This document shows, one piece after another, positions 30,086 through 39,333 of a stretch of 64,000 nucleotides of DNA. The stretch is taken from assembly GCF_022229005.1 (NCBI RefSeq), contig NZ_JAKKFD010000015.1:1-64000 (forward strand), given 5' to 3'. Below the pieces are notes generated by a model. That model searched no databases. It had not been told where the DNA came from and worked only from the letters and a program-made list of their open reading frames with translations. Position 1 is the stretch's first letter; every line of letters starts with the position of its first letter. The stretch is from Micromonospora trifolii (GTDB taxonomy: Bacteria > Actinomycetota > Actinomycetes > Mycobacteriales > Micromonosporaceae). The position numbers were made by a program, and so were the translations under genes.

Positions 30086-31740
30086 GCGGGGTCGCCCTCG
30101 GTCATGGGGACCCGGACGCCGGTGCGGTCGGCGACCTCGCGGGCGCTCTCGTAGCCGGCGTCGACGTGCCGGATGACGCCCATCGCCGGGTCGTTGGTGA
30201 GCACCCGCTCGATCTTCTGACCGGCGAGGGCGGTGCCGTCGGCCACGCACACCTGCCCGGCGTGGATCGACCGGCCGATCCCCACCCCGCCGCCGTGGTG
30301 AATGGACACCCAGGAAGCCCCACTGGCCGTGTTGACCAGGGCGTTGAGCAGCGGCCAGTCGGCGATGGCGTCGGAGCCGTCGGCCATCCCCTCGGTCTCC
30401 CGGTACGGGCTCGCGACGCTGCCGGTGTCCAGGTGGTCGCGGCCGATCACCACCGGGGCGGAGAGTTCGCCGGAGGCGACCATGTCGTTGAACCGCACGC
30501 CCGCCCTGTCCCGCTCGCCCTGACCGAGCCAGCAGATCCGGGCCGGCAGGCCCTGGAAGGCGACCCGCTCACCGGCCAGCTTGATCCAACGGGCCAGCGA
30601 CTCGTTCTCCGGGAACAGGTCGAGGATGGCCCGGTCGGTGGCCGCGATGTCGGCCGGGTCGCCGGAGAGCGCCGCCCACCGGAACGGACCCCTGCCCTCA
30701 CAGAACAACGGCCGGATGTACGCGGGCACGAAGCCCGGGAAGTCGAAGGCGCGCTGGTAGCCGCCGAGCTGCGCCTCACCCCGGATCGAGTTGCCGTAGT
30801 CGAACACCTCGGCGCCGGCGTCGAGGAAGCCGACCATCGCCTCGACGTGCGTCGCCATCGACGCGCGGGCCCGGTCGGTGAACTCGGCCGGCTTCGCGGC
30901 GGCGTAGTCCCGGGCCTCGGCCAACTCCACCCCCACCGGCAGGTACGCCAGTGGGTCGTGCGCGCTGGTCTGGTCGGTCACGATGTCGATCTCGACGCCC
31001 CGGGTCAGCAACTCCGGGAAGACCTCGGCGGCGTTGCCGACCACGCCCACGCTCAGCGCCCGGCGCTCCCGCTTCGCCGCGCGGACCCGAGCGATCGCGT
31101 CGTCGAGGGAGTCGGCGACCTCATCCAGGTAGCGGTCGTGCACCCGACGGTCGAGCCGGGTGCGGTCCACGTCGACGATCAGGCAGACGCCGCCGTTCAT
31201 GGTGACCGCGAGTGGCTGCGCGCCGCCCATCCCGCCGCAGCCCGCGGTCAACGTCAGCGTGCCGGCGAGGGTGCTCTCGAACCTCTTGGCGGCCACCGCC
31301 GCGAACGTCTCGTAGGTGCCCTGGAGGATGCCCTGGGTGCCGATGTAGATCCAGGAGCCGGCCGTCATCTGCCCGTACATGGTCAGGCCGAGCTGCTCCA
31401 GTCGGCGGAACTCCGGCCAGGTCGCCCAGTCGCCGACCAGGTTCGAGTTGGCCAGCAGCACCCGGGGCGCCCACTCGTGGGTGCGCATCACACCGACCGG
31501 GCGGCCCGACTGCACCAGCATCGTCTCGTCCTCGCGCAGGTCGGTCAGCGTGCGGACCAACGCGTGGTACGACGGCCAGTCCCGCGCCGCCTTGCCGGTG
31601 CCGCCGTAGACCACCAGGTCGTCGGGGCGTTCGGCCACCTCGGGGTCGAGGTTGTTCATCAACATCCGCAGGGCGCCCTCCTGCTGCCACCCGCGGGTGG
31701 TGAGCTGGCTGCCCCGTGCGGCACGAATGGGCTGGGTCAT
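30082..31740 (-). CDS. hutU: Urocanate hydratase
   Basis: NAD-dependent enzyme converting urocanate to imidazolone propionate, second step of histidine breakdown. The 552-residue protein shows [42 protein letters not shown], the NAD-binding [17 protein letters not shown], and [15 protein letters not shown], with [15 protein letters not shown] near the active-site cysteine. ATG at 31740 is chosen because GGAGGAG lies 9 bases upstream; an ATG 21 bases earlier lacks such a site. It starts 17 bp after the RpiR regulator gene. Confidence 0.97.
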   Translation of the reverse strand: MTQPIRAARGSQLTTRGWQQEGALRMLMNNLDPEVAERPDDLVVYGGTGKAARDWPSYHALVRTLTDLREDETMLVQSGRPVGVMRTHEWAPRVLLANSNLVGDWATWPEFRRLEQLGLTMYGQMTAGSWIYIGTQGILQGTYETFAAVAAKRFESTLAGTLTLTAGCGGMGGAQPLAVTMNGGVCLIVDVDRTRLDRRVHDRYLDEVADSLDDAIARVRAAKRERRALSVGVVGNAAEVFPELLTRGVEIDIVTDQTSAHDPLAYLPVGVELAEARDYAAAKPAEFTDRARASMATHVEAMVGFLDAGAEVFDYGNSIRGEAQLGGYQRAFDFPGFVPAYIRPLFCEGRGPFRWAALSGDPADIAATDRAILDLFPENESLARWIKLAGERVAFQGLPARICWLGQGERDRAGVRFNDMVASGELSAPVVIGRDHLDTGSVASPYRETEGMADGSDAIADWPLLNALVNTASGASWVSIHHGGGVGIGRSIHAGQVCVADGTALAGQKIERVLTNDPAMGVIRHVDAGYESAREVADRTGVRVPMTEGDPA

Positions 31741-31757
31741 CTCTGGTTCTCCTCCGG

Positions 31758-32609
31758 TCAACCGAGGAACAACTGTCGGCGGGCCGCGGAGGCTTCGAAC
31801 GCCTCCAGTCGGCGCTGGGTGTCGGCCGGGGTGGCGTCGCAGATCGCCTGCAACAGCACCATGGCCAGGGTCATCGGTGCGGTGTGCAGGTCGAAGACGA
31901 GCTGCGCGCCGACCGCCGCGGCGAGCACCACGTCGGCGTGCTCGGTGGCCGGGCTGACCGGCGAGTCGGTGATCGCCACCACTGTCAATCCGGCGTGGCG
32001 GGCGTCGCGCAGCGCGTCCAGGGTCTCCCGGGGGTAGCGGGGCAGCACGAAGGCCAGTACGGCGGACGCGCCGGCCTCGGCGGCCTGCTCCAGGCGGTCG
32101 GTGAGCAGGCTGCCGCCGTCGTCGAGGACCCGCACGTCCGGGTGCACCTTCGCCGCGAAGTAGGCGAAGTACGCGGCCAGCGGCGCGGCGGCGCGCAGGC
32201 CGAGCACCGGCAGTGGGCGGCTCTCGGCGAGCAGCCGCCCGGTCTCGGCGATCCGGTCCCGGTCGGCGAGCTGACCGGCCAGTCGGTCCAGGTTGCCCAT
32301 CTCGGCGCGTACCGCCTGCTGGAGTTCGTTGCCGGCGTCCGTCGATCCACCCGGCGTGGTGGCGGTGAGGTCGCGCAGCCGGCGGCGCAGCGCCGGATAG
32401 CCGTCGTGGCCGAGCGCGACGGCGAACCGGGTGACCGACGGCTGACTGACTCCGGCCAGCTCGGCGACCTCGGCGGCGGACAGGTAGGCGACGGCGGGGG
32501 CGTGCTGCACGAGGCAGTGCGCGATCCGACGCTGGGTGGGGGTGAGTCGCACCCCTTGGAACAGGTCGAGCACCCGGTCAGCGGGTGCCTCGACAGCTCC
32601 TTCATTCAT
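31758..32609 (-). CDS. RpiR/MurR-family transcriptional regulator of the hut operon
   Basis: 283 residues: an N-terminal RpiR helix-turn-helix (about residues 10-80, with [13 protein letters not shown] and [29 protein letters not shown]) and a C-terminal SIS domain (about 120-260; [54 protein letters not shown]). SIS domains usually bind phosphosugars, but this gene is the first of the hut operon, 17 bp ahead of hutU, so it is inferred to sense a histidine-pathway ligand and to autoregulate. Confidence 0.9.
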   Translation of the reverse strand: MNEGAVEAPADRVLDLFQGVRLTPTQRRIAHCLVQHAPAVAYLSAAEVAELAGVSQPSVTRFAVALGHDGYPALRRRLRDLTATTPGGSTDAGNELQQAVRAEMGNLDRLAGQLADRDRIAETGRLLAESRPLPVLGLRAAAPLAAYFAYFAAKVHPDVRVLDDGGSLLTDRLEQAAEAGASAVLAFVLPRYPRETLDALRDARHAGLTVVAITDSPVSPATEHADVVLAAAVGAQLVFDLHTAPMTLAMVLLQAICDATPADTQRRLEAFEASAARRQLFLG

Positions 32610-32625
32610 GAGCCGACTCTATGCA

Positions 32626-32637
32626 TGAGAATTTTCA
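32626..32637. promoter_or_regulatory. Candidate RpiR operator upstream of the hut operon
   Basis: TGAGAATTTTCA is a 12-bp near-palindrome (one mismatched pair) centred 22 bp upstream of the regulator start. It lies in an A/T-rich patch unusual for this genome, and TGAAA-type inverted repeats are typical RpiR sites. It lies in the 129-bp divergent gap shared with the kinase-like membrane protein gene. Confidence 0.45.
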
Positions 32638-32738
32638 CTGGCAAGCGGCACCGGCCGCCACTGGTCGCCCCGGGCGGGGCGGGCCGGGTTGGCCGACGGT
32701 CGGTACTATCCGCACGGCGGTTCAACGGAGGAGTGCGC

Positions 32739-34046
32739 ATGCAGCCGGAAGGCCCCTACAGGTACACCCACGCGCTCGGCGGGTCACCAGTGGGGAAAGC
32801 ATGGGCCGCGATCGACGAGCAGGGCCGATTCGTCACCGTCGCGGTGCTCGACGCCCCAGTGGCCGCCACACCCGGCTGGCGTGAGGCGTTCGCCGGGGCT
32901 GCCGACCTGCTGGCCCAGTCGGCCGATCCGATGCCCTACACGTACGCCGACTTCTCGGCCGCCGCGCCCTGGGTGGCATACCCCGCCGAGGCGGGCCCCG
33001 GCGCCGAGAAACTGTTCCGGGCCCTCGGCGTCGAGTACACCCCCGCCCCGCCGGCGATCCCGCCGACGTCCGCCCCGCCGCTGGTCTCCGCCCCGCCTTC
33101 TGTCTCCGCACCACCCTCGGTGTCCGCCCCGCCCGTGTCCGCCCCGCCGCAGCCGATCTCCGGTGGGCCGCAGGTGCCTTGGGCCGTGCAGACCGGCCCG
33201 ATCCCCGGCCAGTTGGTCTCTGCGGTCCCGCACCCCATCTCCGGCGTGCCCACCTCGCCGACCCCGGTGACCTCGTCCCCGCCGGCCGCACACGTCTCCC
33301 CGGTGAGCGGGCCGAGTGCCGATGCGTTCGCCGCACCGGTGCGCCGGATCACCCCGTCCACGCCGCCACCCCGGCGCACCGGGCTCTGGATCGGGATCGC
33401 CGCCCTGGTCCTGGTGGTGCTGGCAGGTGGCGGCGGCCTGGCGATCTGGAAGGGCTCGGGCGACAAGCCTGCGGACGTGGCCAACAGCGCAACCCCGGAG
33501 ACACCCTCGATGCCCGCCGCGCCGCCACAGTCACCGGGCATCGAGCCGCCGCAGAGCGGCAAGTGGCCGGCACAGTGGCCGACGTTCACCGAGCGGGACA
33601 ACGTGCGGACGCTGACCAACCTCGAAGGGCTGGGCTTCCCGGTCAAGGTTCCGATGGACTGGTCCTGCAGCCTGGCGGGTAAGGCTGAGGGGTTCGTCAA
33701 GTACAACTGCGGCCGGTCGGCGTCGGGGGAGTCGACGATGGGCGGTGAGCTGATCGTCCGAGCCTGCCCGCAGCCGTGTGACGAGCGCCGCCAGACCGCC
33801 ATGCGGATGGCCGAGGAGGCGTGGGGCACGCGGTGGACTCGCAGCGGCCAGGCCACCACCTACGGCGAGGCGCTCATCAACACCGATGGCGAGCAGCGGC
33901 ACGGCCTGGCCGTCGTCGCCTACTACCGGGGCGGCCCGGACGGCGTCATCGACCAGCAGTTCGTGCTGCGGCTGACCGGTCCGATGCAGGAAGCCAATCA
34001 ACTGCGTCGGATCGCCACCTACCTGCGCGCCGTCCTCGTCTACTGA
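32739..34046 (+). CDS. Single-pass membrane protein with vestigial kinase-like N-terminus
   Basis: 435 residues; ATG follows GGAGGAG. Residues 1-60 (PYRYTHALGGSPVGKAWAA, DEQGRFVTVAVLDA) look like the Gly loop and VAIK strand of a Ser/Thr kinase N-lobe. The lysine and the whole catalytic lobe are missing. Then come a Pro/Ser-rich region (~107-187, with APPSVSAPP repeats), a transmembrane helix (~215-237, LWIGIAALVLVVLAGGGGLAI) and a ~190-residue extracellular domain containing four cysteines (WSCSL, YNCGRS, RACPQPCDE) and a tryptophan-rich stretch. It could be a pseudokinase-derived sensor or an export-side protein. Function unknown. Confidence 0.75.
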   Translation: MQPEGPYRYTHALGGSPVGKAWAAIDEQGRFVTVAVLDAPVAATPGWREAFAGAADLLAQSADPMPYTYADFSAAAPWVAYPAEAGPGAEKLFRALGVEYTPAPPAIPPTSAPPLVSAPPSVSAPPSVSAPPVSAPPQPISGGPQVPWAVQTGPIPGQLVSAVPHPISGVPTSPTPVTSSPPAAHVSPVSGPSADAFAAPVRRITPSTPPPRRTGLWIGIAALVLVVLAGGGGLAIWKGSGDKPADVANSATPETPSMPAAPPQSPGIEPPQSGKWPAQWPTFTERDNVRTLTNLEGLGFPVKVPMDWSCSLAGKAEGFVKYNCGRSASGESTMGGELIVRACPQPCDERRQTAMRMAEEAWGTRWTRSGQATTYGEALINTDGEQRHGLAVVAYYRGGPDGVIDQQFVLRLTGPMQEANQLRRIATYLRAVLVY

Positions 34047-34053
34047 CCCAGGC

Positions 34054-34086
34054 GCGGATGTGCGTGCGGTCGACACGCACGTCCGC
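34054..34086. terminator. Bidirectional hairpin terminator
   Basis: A 13-bp inverted repeat (34054-34066 with 34074-34086) with one G-T wobble and a 7-base loop separates the convergent membrane-protein and glycosyltransferase genes. Confidence 0.8.
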
Positions 34087-34098
34087 GGCCATTGGCGT

Positions 34099-35235
34099 TC
34101 AGCGTCCGGCGTCGGCGATCCAGGCCGTCATCCGAGCCGCGAACTGCTGCTCCGAGAACCCGTGAGCGTGTGACCGGATGCGGTCCTGCGACAGCTCGGC
34201 CAGCCGGTGGATCAGCGGCACGAAGCTGGCCGGATCTTGGGAGTCAATGAGGAAACCGGTCTCCCCGTCGACGACGGTCTCCAGCAGGCCACCGCGGCGC
34301 AGACCCACCACCGGGGTCCCGCAGGCCTGGGCTTCGACCGGGATGATGCCGAAATCCTCGTGGACCGGGAAGAGCAGAGCCCGTGCGCCCCAGTAGAGCT
34401 GGCGCAGTCGCTCCTTCGAAGGCCGCACCTCGAACGTCACCGGAACGCTGACCCGCTCGGCTACCCGTCGCAGCGCGGTTTCCTCCGGTCCGGAGCCGGC
34501 GATCACCACTGGCAGTCCGGCCGCCTCGGCGATCTGAATGATCAAGTCAAAGTTCTTGTACGGGATCCACCGTCCAAACCCGAGCAGGTACTCCCGCGGC
34601 TGATGCTGGTCCGCCGCGGGCGCGGCCGCGAAGTAGTCGACGTCCACCGGGGGGTTGATGACGACCGCGTCCCGCTTCCAGTAACGGGCGATGCGGGCCC
34701 GGACCTCCTCCGAGTTCGCGGCGTAAGCGTTCACGTGCCGGCTGAGCCGGACGTCAGCGCTCTGCAGCACGCGTCGTGGCACGGTCAGCATCGGGTTGGA
34801 GCCCCGCCCGTCGAAGTTCGGACTCCAGATGTACCGCGCGGGGGAGTGCACGTAGCTGAGGTACCGGGTCTCTTCCGACGACCCGAGCCGTACCGTGTGG
34901 GCGAAGGCGTGGCTCGACGAGATCACCAAGTCGAACCGCTCCTGGCTGAGGGTCCGCCACACCAGGGGCATCAACGGCAGCGCCCCGGCCTTCGTCTTGC
35001 GCAGCGGAGTCCGCGCCATCCACGACTCCCGCAGGTTCGGCTCGACGGCGTCGTGGTCCTTCCAGAGCACGAAGCGCTCCGCCTCCGGCAGCAGGCTGCT
35101 GATCTGCCGGAAGACGTTCTCCGAGCCGCCGGTTGCCCCGAACCACTCGTGGACGAGTGCGACTCGGGCGCTCCTCAGGGCGTCGAGGGGTCGTGGCGCG
35201 CCGGCCTGGGGGATGGCGGAAAGGTTATCTACCAC
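34099..35235 (-). CDS. GT4 glycosyltransferase of the exopolysaccharide locus
   Basis: 378 residues, GT-B fold. N-terminal VALVHEWFGATGGSENVFRQI is the acceptor-side glycine motif, SYVHSPARYIWSPNFD is typical of mannosyltransferases of the WbaZ/RfaB kind, and VINPPVDVDYF links the lobes. The donor half has LGFGRWIPYKNFDLII, VVIAGSGPEE and the EX7E element in VHEDFGIIPVEAQACG. The GTG at 35235 is chosen because GAGGAG precedes it by six bases; an ATG at 35298 would run into the acyltransferase gene. It is the distal gene of the locus, 10 bp after the acyltransferase. Confidence 0.9.
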   Translation of the reverse strand: MVDNLSAIPQAGAPRPLDALRSARVALVHEWFGATGGSENVFRQISSLLPEAERFVLWKDHDAVEPNLRESWMARTPLRKTKAGALPLMPLVWRTLSQERFDLVISSSHAFAHTVRLGSSEETRYLSYVHSPARYIWSPNFDGRGSNPMLTVPRRVLQSADVRLSRHVNAYAANSEEVRARIARYWKRDAVVINPPVDVDYFAAAPAADQHQPREYLLGFGRWIPYKNFDLIIQIAEAAGLPVVIAGSGPEETALRRVAERVSVPVTFEVRPSKERLRQLYWGARALLFPVHEDFGIIPVEAQACGTPVVGLRRGGLLETVVDGETGFLIDSQDPASFVPLIHRLAELSQDRIRSHAHGFSEQQFAARMTAWIADAGR

Positions 35236-35245
35236 TGGTTGCTCC

Positions 35246-36604
35246 TCATGCCACGGGACTTCCGGCGTCCGTCCGAACCGAGCCGCCGTATTGATCACTG
35301 TTCGCCGTTCGGCGCTCGCTGGGGCTGTCGCTGTTCGTCGACTGACTGGACTCGATGCTGCCGAGCGGGTCGCGAGTCAGCGGGCTCCCAGGGGACCGAC
35401 CGGGCCCGCCGCGGTCCGCATCATGCTCGTGGTCTGATCCCGACCGGATCTGCGCGAAGCTTTCTTGCAGCTTGCGGCGAAGCAACCGGGCGCCGGGCCG
35501 CTCCACGAAGCGGTGGGCGAGGTAGGCGAGTAGCAGTACGCCGGCCAGCAGTGCGGTCAGTAGCGCCCAGGGCGGCACCGAGTCATGCAGGCGGCTCACC
35601 GCGACACGGCTGATCTGGAGGTGCAGCAGGTACAGCGGGTAGGTGAGCGCGCCGATGACGGTGAGCCCATGCCAACGCACACCGGAGAGGAACCCGAGCG
35701 CGACCAGCGTCATGACCGCGAAGAAGACCAGCAGCACCGGTAGCGCCACCTCGAAGGAGACGACCGGCTTCGGCCGGTTCGCGTTGTGCTCGGCTACCCG
35801 CCTGTTCAATTCGATGATCGCCAGAATCGCCGAGACGCCGAGTATGCCGGTCAGGAGGAGGTTCGGCCCGAAACGGTGGCAGAGATAGAGGGCGATGCCG
35901 GCGATGAAGTACGGCGCGAATTTCGGCTCGACGATCGACACCAGCAGCGGCGAGTCCGAGGACTGGGCGAACAGCGCGGCGATCGTCCAGAACACGCAGA
36001 AGAGGACGACTCGCCGGTAGGTGAGGCCGAACCACACCACGATCGCGAAGAGTAGGTAGAACTTCAGCTCGACGAAGAGAGTCCAGTAGACCGAGTCGAT
36101 GTGCGGAATGCCGACGAATGACTGCAGCATCGTCAAGTTCATCAGGACGTGCGATGGCTGCGGCCGACCGCTCGCGAGCGGCCAGAGTATGAGAACCGCC
36201 GAGGTGAACAGCACCGCGAGCAGGTAGGCGGGCACGAGCCGGGTGACCCGTGACGTGAAGAAGTCGGCTACCGATCTGCCCCAGCAGCTCATGCAGATGA
36301 CGAATCCGCTGATCACGAAGAAGAACTCGACGCCCATCCAGCCGTAGCGGGAGACTCTCACGATCGTGTCGCCGAACAGCACACCCGCGTCGGTGCCCCA
36401 GGCACCCCGGTTGTCCACGAAGACGTGGTAGCAGAGGACCGCGAGGGCAGCGCAGAAGCGCAACAGATCCAGGATGTAGAGGCGGTCGCCGCGAGGGCGG
36501 CGCGACGATCCAGAGGTCGTTTCCCGGGGGGCCGCTGCGGGCGGCGGGGCCGGACGATCTGGCGTGCCGTCCATCCCGGTCACCAGACCGGTGGGCACAG
36601 TCAT
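35246..36604 (-). CDS. Membrane acyltransferase (acyltransferase 3 / OafA family)
   Basis: 452-residue integral membrane protein with about ten helices, predicted to O-acetylate or O-acylate a sugar of the exported polysaccharide. The family start LYILDLLRFCAALAVLCYHVF contains the catalytic His and the RF motif; FFVISGFVICMS and the Arg-rich FFTSRVTRLVPAYLLAV follow, as does YWTLFVELKFYLLF with the conserved Glu. The C-terminal ~70 residues are charged and Ser-rich. ATG at 36604 has TGAGGA nine bases upstream. It lies just downstream of the flippase gene. Confidence 0.92.
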   Translation of the reverse strand: MTVPTGLVTGMDGTPDRPAPPPAAAPRETTSGSSRRPRGDRLYILDLLRFCAALAVLCYHVFVDNRGAWGTDAGVLFGDTIVRVSRYGWMGVEFFFVISGFVICMSCWGRSVADFFTSRVTRLVPAYLLAVLFTSAVLILWPLASGRPQPSHVLMNLTMLQSFVGIPHIDSVYWTLFVELKFYLLFAIVVWFGLTYRRVVLFCVFWTIAALFAQSSDSPLLVSIVEPKFAPYFIAGIALYLCHRFGPNLLLTGILGVSAILAIIELNRRVAEHNANRPKPVVSFEVALPVLLVFFAVMTLVALGFLSGVRWHGLTVIGALTYPLYLLHLQISRVAVSRLHDSVPPWALLTALLAGVLLLAYLAHRFVERPGARLLRRKLQESFAQIRSGSDHEHDADRGGPGRSPGSPLTRDPLGSIESSQSTNSDSPSERRTANSDQYGGSVRTDAGSPVA

Positions 36605-36611
36605 GGGTTCC

Positions 36612-38144
36612 TCACTTGATCGCCACCAGGTCGTCTTGCGGAGTCTCGTCAGCACCCCGACCGAGCTTCTTCAGGACGAACGACAGGAACGTACGCCGAA
36701 GCTGAGGCACGGCAGCCACGTAACCGAGCCAGATCAGCAGGATGGCCACGCAGGACGCGATGAGCCGCAGCACTCCGGGGCCGGCCAGAAGGTACCCGGC
36801 GGCGGCGGCGGCAGCCGCGCCCGGCAGGACAACGGCGAGCAAACGCATGCTGAAGCCCAGTACCGACAGCAACCGAGCCGAGATGAGGAACATCAACAGG
36901 CCGCTGAGCGAGGAGGCCGCGCCGATCGTGAAAGCCCCCCAGTGCTTGTACAGCAGCAGGTTGACGGCGATGGGAATACCGAAGGAGACCGCCATCACGA
37001 TTGCGACCTTGAAGTTGGCTCCTCGGGCGTTCAGCACCTTGACGAAGGTGTAACCGAGCACGTGCGCCCAGATCCCGAGCGCGAAGCCCAGCAGCAGCAC
37101 CGACGAGACGTCCACCGCGCGGCTGTCGAATTCGCCCCGGGCGTACAGGAGGGTGACGATTCCCCGGCTGTTCAGGGAGAGGACCAGGGCGAGAGGGATC
37201 GCCACCAGGATCACCGGCGGGATCAGGCGGCGGAGTCCACCGCTCACCTCATGTGCCTTCATGCGGGCGAACGAAGCTAGGCCGGCCAGGCCCAACGGGG
37301 CGGCGAGCAGGGCCATGACCGAGTCGACCACGAAACGCGCGTACTCCGTGGCCGCCACCACCTCCACACCAAGCAGCGAGCCGACGGCCCGCTCGACACC
37401 GATCGACCCCTGAAGGATCACGGGAATGAGCAGCAGCGGGCGCAGCCGTCGCCAGAACATCCGAAGCGCCAGCTTCGTCGCGTCCTGGTCCGGGCGGCGG
37501 GGACCCGACTCGTCCCCCTCGCGCAGGTAGCCACGGCGTCGCAGCCAGTAGGCGCCCACGCACCACAGCACGATGTACGGAAGGGTGAAACCCCAGGCCA
37601 GCACGGACACCTGCCCGGTCATCCAGGCGATCACAGTGGCGAGGATCAGCCCGATGCTCTGGCACGAAGGGCGTAGGTTGATCAGTCGGACATCGTCGTT
37701 CGCAAGGCCGACCAGTGTGTACAGGTTGTACAGGACGTAGAACGGCACGCCCAGCGCGGCGATGCCGAGCATGGTCGCGGCGATGTCCGCCGTGTGTGGA
37801 TCGAGCCCGGGCCCGAGAAGCCCCACCCACAGGTCCCGACCGAAGATGAGCGCCACGGCCAGGACCACTGAGAAGGCAGCCAACAGCAGGTGCACCGCGC
37901 GGTAGAGCACCTGCGCCATCGCGGGTCGCTCCTGGCGGTACTGCACGTACAGCGGCAGGAACCCCGCGGAGAGCGCGTCGGCGGTGAAGAAGTTGATGGG
38001 AATCAACGTCGCCGTCAGTGCGATGCGGTTGGCCGCCACCACCCGCCCCGCCCCGAAGAGCGCGGCCAGCAGGACCTCGCGGAGCAGTCCGAGGATCTTG
38101 CCGGCGATACCGCCGAGAACCAGACGGAAGAAGACCTTGCCCAT
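36612..38144 (-). CDS. MurJ/MVF-type lipid-linked oligosaccharide flippase
   Basis: 510-residue polytopic protein of the MOP superfamily with about thirteen or fourteen helices. The N-terminal GGIAGKILGLLREVLLAALFGAG and FFTADALSAGFLPLYVQYRQE segments are characteristic of MurJ-like proteins. In this setting it probably flips undecaprenyl-linked repeat units of the exopolysaccharide rather than lipid II, taking the place of a Wzx protein, which is otherwise absent from the locus. The start lies 1 bp from the preceding glycosyltransferase stop. Confidence 0.88.
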   Translation of the reverse strand: MGKVFFRLVLGGIAGKILGLLREVLLAALFGAGRVVAANRIALTATLIPINFFTADALSAGFLPLYVQYRQERPAMAQVLYRAVHLLLAAFSVVLAVALIFGRDLWVGLLGPGLDPHTADIAATMLGIAALGVPFYVLYNLYTLVGLANDDVRLINLRPSCQSIGLILATVIAWMTGQVSVLAWGFTLPYIVLWCVGAYWLRRRGYLREGDESGPRRPDQDATKLALRMFWRRLRPLLLIPVILQGSIGVERAVGSLLGVEVVAATEYARFVVDSVMALLAAPLGLAGLASFARMKAHEVSGGLRRLIPPVILVAIPLALVLSLNSRGIVTLLYARGEFDSRAVDVSSVLLLGFALGIWAHVLGYTFVKVLNARGANFKVAIVMAVSFGIPIAVNLLLYKHWGAFTIGAASSLSGLLMFLISARLLSVLGFSMRLLAVVLPGAAAAAAAGYLLAGPGVLRLIASCVAILLIWLGYVAAVPQLRRTFLSFVLKKLGRGADETPQDDLVAIK

Positions 38145-38145
38145 G

Positions 38146-39333
38146 TCAGGCCCGGTGCTGTGTGATCAGATGGGCGAAGTCAGCCAGGTAGTCCCGCGCG
38201 CAATGATCGAGAAGGAAGGTGGGCGGCAGCAGATTGGTGCGCGGGCCCCGATCCGCTGTCACCTTCTGCACCACGTCGGCGAGCGCATCGGAGTCCGGAG
38301 TGTCGACCTCGTGCAGCACTCGGCTCAGTGCCTCCGATCGGATCGACCCGGCGGTGACGACGCATGGCAGGCCGGATGCCAACGCCTCCAGAACTGCCAT
38401 CGGAAGCCCTTCGAGGCGTGCCGTGGTGAGCAGTGACACGTCGCAGGCGGAGTAGTAGTCACGCACGGCGTCGGCCTCGACCCGGCCGGTGAACCGGACC
38501 ATCTCCTCCAGCTGCAGTTTGCGGACCAGACCCCGTAGCCGCGCCTCGTCCGGGCCGTCGCCGACGACCACGAAACGGAACCGGCTGCCAAGGCCGCGGT
38601 CGCGCAGGACCGCTGCGGCCTGCAGGGCCCGATCGACACGCTTCTGCACGTGCAGGCGGCCGACACAGCCGACCACCACCGTCTGCTCGTCGATGCCCAG
38701 CTCGCGCCGGATCCGGTCCCGGGCTGCGGCGTCGAACGCGTGGTCCTCGGCTCGGACGCCGTTGGGGATCAGGCGGACCTTGTCCGGCGTTGCCGCCCAG
38801 TTCTGGGGTGCGGCGGTCAGCGACTCGACGACGTTCTCACCGACCGCGACGAGGCGGTCGAAGTCCCGGTAGCGGGCCAGGTCGCGCACCAGTGAGAAGG
38901 CATTCTTGGGCGTGCCGGCCAGGGAGCGCGCGGTGGGCGCCCGCAGCTTCGACCCGAGCTCCATGGCGGACGTGCCGTGCACCTGGAGCACGAACGGCGT
39001 CGCGGGGTGCTGGGCCCGCTCCCGGACCACCGAGTAGGAGCCGGCGCTCACCGAGAAGACCACACTCGGTGCGGTGCTGGTCGCGAGCCAGTGCGCCCGG
39101 GCCTCCTCCCACCAGGCGTGGGAGTAACGGCCAGGTCGGGTGCCCGCCAACGGCGTCACCTCGACACCATCCTCGGTGAACGTGCCGGTCCGGCCCGGGA
39201 TCGCCGTGGTGACGATCCGCACCCTCGGTACGTGCAGTGCCCACTCGGCGGCCAGCCGCCAGGCGAGCGTCTCCATCCCGCCGGTGTGGTGATGCGGCGT
39301 CGACCGGGAATGGATGAGAATGGACTCGATCAC
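38146..39333 (-). CDS. GT4 glycosyltransferase of the exopolysaccharide locus
   Basis: 395 residues with GT-B features: N-terminal HHHTGGMETLAWRLA, acceptor-domain FVLQVHGTSAMELGSK, inter-lobe LIPNGVRAEDHAFD, donor-domain VGCVGRLHVQKRVDRAL, VVVGDGPDEARLRGL and the EX7E element in TARLEGLPMAVLEALASG. Its ATG overlaps the stop of the upstream glycosyltransferase by four bases, so the two are translationally coupled. The sugar specificity is not readable. Confidence 0.9.
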   Translation of the reverse strand: MIESILIHSRSTPHHHTGGMETLAWRLAAEWALHVPRVRIVTTAIPGRTGTFTEDGVEVTPLAGTRPGRYSHAWWEEARAHWLATSTAPSVVFSVSAGSYSVVRERAQHPATPFVLQVHGTSAMELGSKLRAPTARSLAGTPKNAFSLVRDLARYRDFDRLVAVGENVVESLTAAPQNWAATPDKVRLIPNGVRAEDHAFDAAARDRIRRELGIDEQTVVVGCVGRLHVQKRVDRALQAAAVLRDRGLGSRFRFVVVGDGPDEARLRGLVRKLQLEEMVRFTGRVEADAVRDYYSACDVSLLTTARLEGLPMAVLEALASGLPCVVTAGSIRSEALSRVLHEVDTPDSDALADVVQKVTADRGPRTNLLPPTFLLDHCARDYLADFAHLITQHRA

